NCBI GenBank assembly: GCA_003535775.1
Contig: DPYO01000187.1
Coordinates: 1-5,723, forward strand
Source: Fidelibacterota bacterium
Lineage (GTDB): Bacteria; Fidelibacterota; Marinisomatia; Marinisomatales; UBA8229
Direction: 5' to 3'
DNA: 5,723 bases
The position numbers and the translations under genes were made by a program. Each line of letters begins with the position of its first letter. Within the stretch, counting starts at the first letter, position 1. The notes beneath the pieces are model-generated. The model was given only the letters and a program-made list of their open reading frames with translations. It searched no databases and was not told the DNA's origin. Positions 1-5,723 of the stretch are shown here, one piece after another.

Positions 1-549
1 CATTTGTTATTTAAAGATCTAGAACGTTTGGTAAATATTTGTCAAGGGCAAGTGCAGTTTATCTTTGCTGGAAAAGCTCACCCAAAAGATGATCAGGGAA
101 AAGAGATTATTCAGGAAATAGTAGCTAATGCGAACGAATTGTATGGAAAGGTTAAAGTGATTTTCCTCGAGAATTATAATATGTGGCTGGGTAGAATGAT
201 TACTTCTGGTGTGGATGTATGGCTAAATACGCCTCTGAGACCAAATGAAGCATCAGGTACCAGTGGTATGAAAGCTGCATTAAATGGAATTCCAAATTTA
301 TCCATACTTGATGGTTGGTGGGCTGAAGGATGTGAAGATGGTATGAATGGCTGGGCAATAGGGACTCCAGATGAGCCAAATGATGAAGCAGATGCAAATC
401 ATTTGTTTGAGTTATTAGAAGAAAAAGTAATTCCAGCTTTTTATGGCCAAACAGATAAATGGGTATCATTTATGAAAGCATCTATTAAAACGGGTGTGCG
501 GTTTACAGCACAACGTATGATTCGTGATTATAAGAAAAAATATTATTAA
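1..549 (+). CDS. glgP: Alpha-glucan (glycogen/maltodextrin) phosphorylase, C-terminal part
   Basis: This is a 5'-truncated gene; 182 codons and a TAA stop (547-549) are visible. Family GT35 enzymes are cytoplasmic and cleave alpha-1,4-glucans with phosphate to give glucose-1-phosphate, using pyridoxal phosphate (PLP). The visible part carries hallmarks of the compact alpha-glucan phosphorylase branch: FAGKAHPKD (codons 21-29), FLENYNMWLGR (codons 55-65), DVWLNTPLRPNEASGTSGMK and LDGWWAEG. The Lys of SGMK, codon 91 (271-273), matches the PLP Schiff-base lysine of phosphorylases (EASGTGNMK in the classical enzymes). The end, RMIRDYKKKYY, is the usual family C-terminus, so the gene is complete at its 3' side. 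Its last 26 nt overlap the next gene, which suggests co-transcription and coupled translation with the transporter. The N-terminal region lies outside the window. The TTG at 4 is not a credible start. Whether the in vivo substrate is stored glycogen or imported dextrin cannot be told; the context favours imported dextrin at least in part. Confidence 0.93.
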   Translation, partial: HLLFKDLERLVNICQGQVQFIFAGKAHPKDDQGKEIIQEIVANANELYGKVKVIFLENYNMWLGRMITSGVDVWLNTPLRPNEASGTSGMKAALNGIPNLSILDGWWAEGCEDGMNGWAIGTPDEPNDEADANHLFELLEEKVIPAFYGQTDKWVSFMKASIKTGVRFTAQRMIRDYKKKYY

Positions 550-2776
550 ATATCGAAAACCAGTTTTACCTTTTTTCATCATTGCCAGGGTTATAGTCTT
601 TGTCATATCCGGTTTCCTCTTTTCCGGCTGTGAATCCTCCGATGAAATTACCCTTAATATCTGGCACCAAATGCTGTATGAGAATAGAAAAGCATTAAGG
701 GAGGTATGTGATAAGTATGAGGATTCCCATCCTAGTATAAATATCAATCTTATTTATAGAGAAACAGAAGAACTTCGATCCAATTTTCAGTCTGCAGCTT
801 TAGGTGGCAGCGGTCCCGAACTTATTTATGGGCCTTCAGATCAGGTAGGCCCATTTGCAGTAATGGGGATCATTAAACCTCTGGATGATCTTTTTCCACC
901 CTCTTTTTTCAATCAATTCTCATCCAATGCAGTTGTTCAATTTCAGGATAAAACTTGGATGGTAGGAGATGGTGTTGGTAATCATTTGATGCTTATGTAT
1001 AATAAGGACATAGTCTCATCTCCACCAGAAAATACAGATGAAATGATTAAAATTGGAAAATCACTGACGAAGGATTTGGATGATGATGGTATTATTGATC
1101 AATATGGATTGGTGTGGAATTTTACAGAACCTTTTTTCTATGTTCCCTGGATCGGAGGATTCGGAGAATGGTTTATCAATGATGACGGTTCACCGAATTT
1201 GAATACAAAATCAAATGAAAATGCATTTGCATTTATTAAATCGCTTCGGGATGAACATCATATCATACCAAAAGAATGCGATTATGAAACAGCCAATGCC
1301 CTGTTCAAGACAGGAAGAGCAGCCATGATAATAAACGGAGACTGGAGCTGGGGAGATTACCGTGATAAAGTTAATTTTGGGATTGCAAAATTGCCGAGAA
1401 TATCATCAACAGGAAAATATCCTACACCTATTATCAGCACAAAGGGATATTCCATAAATGTACATACCATCGGTGAAAAGCTAAATCATACAGTTGAATT
1501 AATGACTTATCTCACTAGTCCCGAAGTCCAACTTCATTATGTGAGGAGGCTGAACACACAACCATCTTCCATCGCTGTGTTGTCTTATCCTGAAGTTCAA
1601 TCCAATCCTATACTAAAGCAAAATGCCGACATAATTGAGCATGGCAGGCCCATGCCTGTTGTTCCTGAACTTCGGGCGATTTGGGATGCATTAAGAGGGG
1701 AGTATCAATCTGTACTTGCCGGGTCAAAGGATCCACACATCGCTGCAGTTGAATCGCAGAGAAAAGCCATCGATCAGATAAAAACAATGAATATTGTTAT
1801 CGAACCGGGGGTTCAGGGGAAATTTACCAAGGGACTGTTGTTTCTTTTTATTGCAGCTTTGGGAATTATTTTTTGGATCAAAAAGAAAATTTACCTGAGA
1901 TCATTTCAAGAGAACAAATTTGCTTATTTAATGCTTTTACCGGCATTTCTTGGAATCATGTCTGTAATAATATTTCCATTTGGATATAATTTAATTATTT
2001 CACTTTCTAATTTCAGTTTGCGGACGTTTAAAGATTGGGAGATCATTGGTTTTCACCACTTCGCCTCGGTTTTGACGGATGGAGGATTTTATTCACTTTT
2101 TGGAAAAACGATCATTTGGACTGTAGTCAATGTGTGCTTTCATGTGTCTCTGGGAGTGTTTTTAGCCGTAATGATCAATAGGACTCTTCCTGCAAAGAGG
2201 ACATTGCGGGCTCTTCTTATTATTCCGTGGGCACTACCGCAATATATTGCTGCACTAACCTGGCGGGGGATGTTCAATCAGGAGTACGGTTCCATTAATT
2301 TGATATTGAACAAGTTTTTCAATATGTCTCCCATACAATGGTTGAGCCAGCCAGTTGAAGCATTTTCTGCGTGTATCATTACGAATATCTGGCTTGGATT
2401 TCCTTTCATGATGGTGGTTGCTTTGGGAGGATTGCAATCTATTCCAAAAGAAATGTACGAAGCCTCCCAGGTGGATGGCGCATCCCGGTGGCAGCAGTTT
2501 TGGAATATCACTCTGCCCATGATTAAGCCTGTCATGATACCGGCAGTGATTTTGGGTACGATCTGGACGTTTAATAATATCAATGTAGTTTGGCTGGTGA
2601 GTAATGGAGGGGAGCCTTCTGACTTAACACACATATTGGTGAGTTACGTTTATAAGGCAGCATTCAATTTATACCGCTATGGATATGCCGCTGCTCTATC
2701 AATGATCATTTTCCTGATCCTGTCAATGTTCACTGTTGCTTTTATGCGAAGATCAAAATTGGACGCTGTTGTTTAA
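524..2776 (+). CDS. Fused maltodextrin-binding protein and MalF-type ABC permease
   Basis: This single 750-residue protein combines two usually separate parts of a CUT1 sugar importer. Residues 1-36 form an export signal ending in a lipobox (LFSGC, Cys36). Residues 42-420 are a MalE-like binding protein, with YNKD (159-162), EPFF (202-205), INGDWSW (270-276), MPVVP (377-381) and IW (386-387). Residues 437-452 are an adapter membrane helix followed by KKK. Then come six permease helices at about 467-494, 526-551, 561-580, 613-636, 668-695 and 716-741. The EAA loop (YEASQVDGA, 645-653, ending ITLP) lies between helices 5 and 6 of the permease part, where it docks on the ATPase. Topology is coherent, with the binding domain periplasmic and the EAA loop and C-terminal MRRSK cytoplasmic. 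GTG at 524 is the only ordinary start codon: an in-frame TGA sits at 518-520 and the next ATG is codon 50. No Shine-Dalgarno is visible. It overlaps glgP by 26 nt and precedes malG by 6 nt. Confidence 0.93.
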   Translation: MIIRKNIIKYRKPVLPFFIIARVIVFVISGFLFSGCESSDEITLNIWHQMLYENRKALREVCDKYEDSHPSININLIYRETEELRSNFQSAALGGSGPELIYGPSDQVGPFAVMGIIKPLDDLFPPSFFNQFSSNAVVQFQDKTWMVGDGVGNHLMLMYNKDIVSSPPENTDEMIKIGKSLTKDLDDDGIIDQYGLVWNFTEPFFYVPWIGGFGEWFINDDGSPNLNTKSNENAFAFIKSLRDEHHIIPKECDYETANALFKTGRAAMIINGDWSWGDYRDKVNFGIAKLPRISSTGKYPTPIISTKGYSINVHTIGEKLNHTVELMTYLTSPEVQLHYVRRLNTQPSSIAVLSYPEVQSNPILKQNADIIEHGRPMPVVPELRAIWDALRGEYQSVLAGSKDPHIAAVESQRKAIDQIKTMNIVIEPGVQGKFTKGLLFLFIAALGIIFWIKKKIYLRSFQENKFAYLMLLPAFLGIMSVIIFPFGYNLIISLSNFSLRTFKDWEIIGFHHFASVLTDGGFYSLFGKTIIWTVVNVCFHVSLGVFLAVMINRTLPAKRTLRALLIIPWALPQYIAALTWRGMFNQEYGSINLILNKFFNMSPIQWLSQPVEAFSACIITNIWLGFPFMMVVALGGLQSIPKEMYEASQVDGASRWQQFWNITLPMIKPVMIPAVILGTIWTFNNINVVWLVSNGGEPSDLTHILVSYVYKAAFNLYRYGYAAALSMIIFLILSMFTVAFMRRSKLDAVV

Positions 2777-2782
2777 AATATT

Positions 2783-3610
2783 ATGTCGAAAAAAATAGAA
2801 ACACTTTTCATTTTTTCATTTCTGGTTTTATTTACCTTGGCAACTCTATATCCGGCTTTGAACATTATAGGAATTTCCTTGCGGACCGATGACGCATTTC
2901 AAACCCGTTCACTGGCTTTGTGGACAGCGGAATCAAGTTTTAGATCTTATTTTACCCTGTTTCTTGAAACTGATTTTCTCACGTGGATGAAAAATTCTTT
3001 TCTCGTAAGTTTTGTTGTGACCCTAACAGGAGTTGTTCTTGCGTCGACATCAGGCTATGCTCTTTCCAGGTTTAATTTCATGGGAAGAAGAGCTGTTCTG
3101 TCTTCATTACTCATGACTCAAATGTTTCCTGCCACGATGTTGCTTTTGCCATTTTTCATTTTATTGGCAAAGTTGAAACTGATAAACTCCTACTTAGGGC
3201 TCATTATCATTTACTCATCCACAGCGCTTCCGTTTTGCATTTGGCAAATGAAAGGATATTATGATACCATTCCTGCTGCATTAGAAGAAGCTGCCCGGAT
3301 GGATGGCTGCAGCAGGTTTTCTGCATTTATAAAAGTGATCCTTCCCGTGTCTGCCCCGGCTTTGGTGATTACTGCCCTGTTCAGCTTTATGGCAAGTTGG
3401 AGTGAATATGTGGTGGCTGCCATTGTGTTACAGAACCCGGAACTATACACACTTCCCCTGGGGTTGAAATCATTTCAGGCAAGCCTGGCAACCCAATGGG
3501 GGCTCTATGCTGCAGGAGCTGTTGTGGTGAGTATTCCGGTGACGATATTGTTTATTTCACTTTCAAGATTTTTAGTATCCGGATTGACTGTGGGAAGCGT
3601 GAAAGGATAA
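2783..3610 (+). CDS. malG: Maltodextrin ABC transporter permease, MalG type
   Basis: This 275-residue inner-membrane protein is the second permease subunit of the CUT1 importer and should pair with the permease half of the preceding fusion to form the translocation channel. Six hydrophobic segments are visible, at about 8-31, 70-92, 105-128, 136-154, 191-216 and 240-262. The EAA loop follows the fourth (LEEAARMDG, 167-175, ending VILP at 185-188); it is the contact site for the ATPase. The C-terminus, LVSGLTVGSVKG, closely resembles that of E. coli MalG (known family feature), which supports the MalG assignment over a generic sugar permease. Length is normal for the family. ATG at 2783 follows the fusion's stop by 6 nt; the sequence before it (AAAATATT) has no Shine-Dalgarno, so translation is probably coupled to the upstream gene. 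Exact substrate is inferred from the neighbours. Confidence 0.93.
   Translation: MSKKIETLFIFSFLVLFTLATLYPALNIIGISLRTDDAFQTRSLALWTAESSFRSYFTLFLETDFLTWMKNSFLVSFVVTLTGVVLASTSGYALSRFNFMGRRAVLSSLLMTQMFPATMLLLPFFILLAKLKLINSYLGLIIIYSSTALPFCIWQMKGYYDTIPAALEEAARMDGCSRFSAFIKVILPVSAPALVITALFSFMASWSEYVVAAIVLQNPELYTLPLGLKSFQASLATQWGLYAAGAVVVSIPVTILFISLSRFLVSGLTVGSVKG
3602..3607 (+). promoter_or_regulatory. Ribosome binding site of malK
   Basis: AAAGGA lies five bases before the ATG at 3613, inside the last codons of malG. It is the clearest Shine-Dalgarno-like element in the window and supports 3613 as the malK start over the in-frame ATG at 3496. Confidence 0.7.
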
Positions 3611-3612
3611 AC

Positions 3613-4716
3613 ATGGCGGGTGTATCTTTACAGGCTATTTCAAAATCTTTTGGTGATAATACTATCCTGAAAGGAATCGATGTTCAGGCACACTCTGGAG
3701 AATTTATGGTAATCGTTGGGCCGTCAGGATGTGGGAAGTCAACCCTATTGCGGATCATTGCCGGACTTGAAACGCCGGATGGAGGTGAGGTTATCATAGA
3801 TGGGGAAAGAAAAAACGATACAGATCCATCCAAAAGAGAAGTGGCAATGGTCTTCCAGAATTACGCACTGTATCCCACCATGACGGTTTATGAAAACCTG
3901 GCATTCAGCCAGCGGATAAGGAAAAGAAGTAAGGATGAAATTGACAAGCGGGTAATGGAATCTGCCGAGATGCTGAAAATAGATGAACTCTTAGACAGAA
4001 AGCCTAAAGAATTGTCTGGTGGACAACGTCAGCGGGTTGCACTTGGAAGAGCACTGGTTCGGAAACCAAAAGTATTTCTCTTTGATGAACCTCTTTCCAA
4101 TTTAGATGCGAAACTCAGGCAGGAAATGAGGCTGGAGATCAAAAAGCTCCACACCCAACTGAACAATACAATGATTTATGTAACCCATGACCAGACAGAA
4201 GCCATGACAATGGCGGACAGAATCTGCCTAATGAACAATGGAATCATTGAACAAATTGGAACGCCGGAAGAATTGTATAATAAGCCGGCAAATACTTTCG
4301 TTTCCACTTTCATCGGAATGCCACCCATAAATTTGATTGACGGAGAAGTGTGTACCGAAAATGGCAGTGCTTTTTTTATAAGCGACGGAGTGAGAATAAA
4401 TTTGGATAAAATAAAGAACATTGAATTATTCAAAGATTTGGATAAACATGTTATTATGGGAATAAGGCCGGAAAACCTACATGATAATTATTTTGCAGAA
4501 ATCAAAGACCCGGAGAACACTATTAAATGTACAGTGGATTTAGTGGAAAACCTTGGTTCTGTTGCACTGGTGCATTCCCATTCCGGAGATGCTCATCTTT
4601 CAGCAACTTTAACAACGGAAAAAATAATTCATCCTGGTGATTCTCTTGATCTGATTGTTGATGTGAATTCACTTCATTTTTTTCATCAAGAGACAAAAGA
4701 AAGAATCAAATTATAA
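3613..4716 (+). CDS. malK: Maltodextrin ABC transporter ATP-binding protein, MalK type
   Basis: This 367-residue cytoplasmic ATPase should form a dimer that drives the MalEF-fusion/MalG importer. Visible motifs are Walker A GPSGCGKST (36-44), Q-loop VFQNYALYP (80-88, Gln82), signature LSGGQ (134-138), Walker B VFLFDEP (154-160, Asp158 and Glu159), D-loop SNLDAKLR (162-169) and switch His192 (THDQ). Residues from about 236 on are the regulatory/OB-fold (TOBE-like) extension typical of MalK/UgpC/MsmX proteins, with MGIRPENL (282-289). Length is close to E. coli MalK. The frame is open upstream to an ATG at 3496, but that would add 39 non-homologous residues read out of frame through malG. ATG 3613 has an AAAGGA at the right distance and gives the usual N-terminus VSLQAISKSFG. 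The gene starts 2 nt after the malG stop. Such ATPases can be shared among several sugar importers, so the substrate is inferred from the operon. Confidence 0.95.
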   Translation: MAGVSLQAISKSFGDNTILKGIDVQAHSGEFMVIVGPSGCGKSTLLRIIAGLETPDGGEVIIDGERKNDTDPSKREVAMVFQNYALYPTMTVYENLAFSQRIRKRSKDEIDKRVMESAEMLKIDELLDRKPKELSGGQRQRVALGRALVRKPKVFLFDEPLSNLDAKLRQEMRLEIKKLHTQLNNTMIYVTHDQTEAMTMADRICLMNNGIIEQIGTPEELYNKPANTFVSTFIGMPPINLIDGEVCTENGSAFFISDGVRINLDKIKNIELFKDLDKHVIMGIRPENLHDNYFAEIKDPENTIKCTVDLVENLGSVALVHSHSGDAHLSATLTTEKIIHPGDSLDLIVDVNSLHFFHQETKERIKL

Positions 4717-4897
4717 TATCAGTAAAATTAAAATGAGATTGGTTCAAAAAATAGGAAATACAAATTTATAAGAAATTCTATTTGTGATGAAGAGCACATC
4801 ATTATTTAGTCAGAATATTTAATTTCAAAAAACTGTTAATTATGATGGAAAACGAAGTTAAAAATGTAATATTGTGTAATTTTAAACAGGGTCAATA
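4717..4897 (+). other. Intergenic region, AT-rich, no confident signal
   Basis: This is the only real gap in the window (181 nt). It holds no open reading frame of note and no GC-rich hairpin followed by a T-run that would mark an intrinsic terminator after malK. The only symmetry seen is a weak AT-rich one: ACAAAT (4760-4765), AGAA-A-TTCT (4771-4779) and ATTTGT (4780-4785). No well-spaced -35/-10 pair and no Bacteroidota-type -7 element (TAnnTTTG) was found. It could carry a promoter for the downstream gene or simply be an untranslated spacer. Confidence 0.6.
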
Positions 4898-5723
4898 GTG
4901 AAATTTTATTCTATAATATTTATAGTGCTGCTTAATGTATCGTCTGCTCAAAATGTAGTTTTTTGGGAGCCAGAAATTCCTGTATCGGGAGGTGATATAA
5001 CCATTTACTACAATACCATTGAAGGTACTTTACCAGACGATACAACCCCTGTTTACATACACCTTGGCTACAATGGTTGGCAGAATACAGATGATTATGA
5101 AATGTCTTATGCTCCCGATGTTGGAAATGGTTGGTGGAGATACATTTACTCAATCCCACAAGATGCAGAAACTATTGATTTTGTTTTTACGGATTTGGAT
5201 GGGAATTGGGATAACAATGGTGGTATTGGTCTTGACTGGCATATTAGCTTGAGCTATTATTGGTCTCCATTTTCTCCCAATCCAAACGATACTGTTTCAA
5301 TATTTCTAGACAATGTTGATCAAGGCGGTCATATTGCCTGGACTATTGATGCTGGAATGGGTCACGAACTGCCCATTGAAGAGTATTGGCCAAATGATTC
5401 TTTTGTTGAAGATGAATATTTATTTACCCCGTTGATTGAAAATGGTGCGAACTCATACACAGTAGAATTAGGTTCATTTTTAAATGGTGACCAGGTAATC
5501 AACTCTATAAAGTTCAAAATTCGCTGGGATGATGGGAGCTGGGATGAGGGATCAAATGGTCAGATCATGTTCTATGATATTTATTTAGATTATACACCTA
5601 CTGAAGAGGATCCTTATGTTTTTTTTATATCTCCGACTCCTGATGAGGGAGCAGAAGTTAGTGGATCGGTTTCATTTTCTGTAGTTGGCAGTGCTGAATA
5701 TGTTGAGTTTTGGGTAAATGGTG
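4898..5723 (+). CDS. Secreted starch-binding protein, probable extracellular alpha-amylase (N-terminal part)
   Basis: The gene runs off the window; 275 codons are visible without a stop. The GTG start at 4898 is preceded by AGGG (4888-4891), and an in-frame TAA at 4883-4885 excludes a longer N-terminus. Residues 1-18 are a short signal peptide (MKFYSIIFIVLLNVSSAQ, probable cut near Ala17/Gln18). Residues 22-115 resemble starch-binding modules of the CBM25/CBM53 kind: WEP at 23-25, ITIYYN (34-39), VYIHLGYNGW (52-61), WWRYIYSIP (79-87) and DFVFTD...NWDNNGG (94-109). Residues 122-232 look like a diverged second copy (WSPFSP, FKIRWDDGSWD). From about 241 an Ig-like domain of the bacterial Ig type begins (ISPTPDEGAEVSGSVSFSV, then VEFWVNG). 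The architecture and the maltodextrin operon upstream suggest a secreted amylase or pullulanase, but no catalytic motif is within the window. A non-catalytic starch-binding protein is possible. Confidence 0.8.
   Translation, partial: MKFYSIIFIVLLNVSSAQNVVFWEPEIPVSGGDITIYYNTIEGTLPDDTTPVYIHLGYNGWQNTDDYEMSYAPDVGNGWWRYIYSIPQDAETIDFVFTDLDGNWDNNGGIGLDWHISLSYYWSPFSPNPNDTVSIFLDNVDQGGHIAWTIDAGMGHELPIEEYWPNDSFVEDEYLFTPLIENGANSYTVELGSFLNGDQVINSIKFKIRWDDGSWDEGSNGQIMFYDIYLDYTPTEEDPYVFFISPTPDEGAEVSGSVSFSVVGSAEYVEFWVNG

Noticed and set aside
1790..1840. Fusion junction as a sequencing frameshift joining two genes
   Set aside because: The frame is continuous on both sides, both domains are complete, there is no start codon and ribosome site suggestive of a separate permease gene at the junction, and the extra helix makes the topology work.
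2278..2634. Open frame on the minus strand inside the permease region
   Set aside because: It lies opposite a well-conserved MalF core with the EAA loop, and its translation shows no recognisable domain. The same holds for minus-strand frames at 200-469, 466-747, 2255-2437, 3259-3450, 4176-4433 and 4932-5159.
3496..3612. Longer N-terminus for the MalK protein starting at the ATG at 3496
   Set aside because: It would read 39 residues out of frame through the conserved end of malG, has no homology to MalK, and a proper ribosome site precedes the ATG at 3613.
4712..4717. TATAAT overlapping the malK stop as a -10 box
   Set aside because: No -35-like hexamer lies 15-19 nt upstream, and such a hexamer is expected by chance in AT-rich DNA. 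A second TATAAT at 4912-4917 is inside the coding start of the next gene and has the same problem.
4760..4785. AT-rich inverted repeat as an intrinsic terminator after malK
   Set aside because: The arms are short and AT-only apart from single C/G pairs, they are separated by an unpaired TTATA, and no T-run follows.
5019..5252. Small plus-strand frame inside the secreted protein gene
   Set aside because: It is out of frame with the continuous 275-codon frame from 4898, which has a signal peptide and carbohydrate-binding motifs; this small frame has neither.

Overview
The window is a compact cluster, entirely on the + strand, for maltodextrin/starch use in a bacterium with modest GC content. 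It looks Gram-negative: the binding protein has a lipobox, and the last gene has a short signal peptide ending in SSAQ. Shine-Dalgarno signals are weak or absent at three of the four starts seen, and two genes start with GTG. This style recalls the FCB group (Bacteroidota, Ignavibacteria, Neomarinimicrobiota and relatives), but that placement is a low-confidence inference.

Layout. (1) Positions 1-549 hold the C-terminal end of an alpha-glucan phosphorylase (GT35, compact GlgP type), including the PLP-lysine region. (2) Positions 524-2776, overlapping the phosphorylase by 26 nt, encode one 750-residue polypeptide that joins a MalE-like maltodextrin-binding protein to a MalF-like permease. (3) After a 6-nt gap comes a MalG-like permease (2783-3610). 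(4) After a 2-nt gap comes a MalK-like ATPase (3613-4716). (5) A 181-nt AT-rich gap (4717-4897) has no confident signal. (6) From 4898 to the window edge runs the N-terminal part of a secreted protein with two tandem starch-binding-like modules and the start of an Ig-like domain. It is probably an extracellular alpha-amylase-type enzyme whose catalytic domain lies beyond the window.

How they work together (inference from families and order): the secreted protein binds and probably degrades starch or glycogen outside the cell. The fused binding protein/permease with MalG and a MalK dimer imports the maltodextrins. The phosphorylase then releases glucose-1-phosphate from imported dextrins or stored glycogen. 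The tight spacing of the first four genes indicates one transcription unit; whether the secreted protein belongs to it cannot be told.

The most notable item is the MalE-MalF fusion. Its predicted topology is self-consistent: periplasmic binding domain, one additional adapter helix, then six canonical permease helices with a cytoplasmic EAA loop. Second is the internal duplication of the carbohydrate-binding module in the secreted protein.
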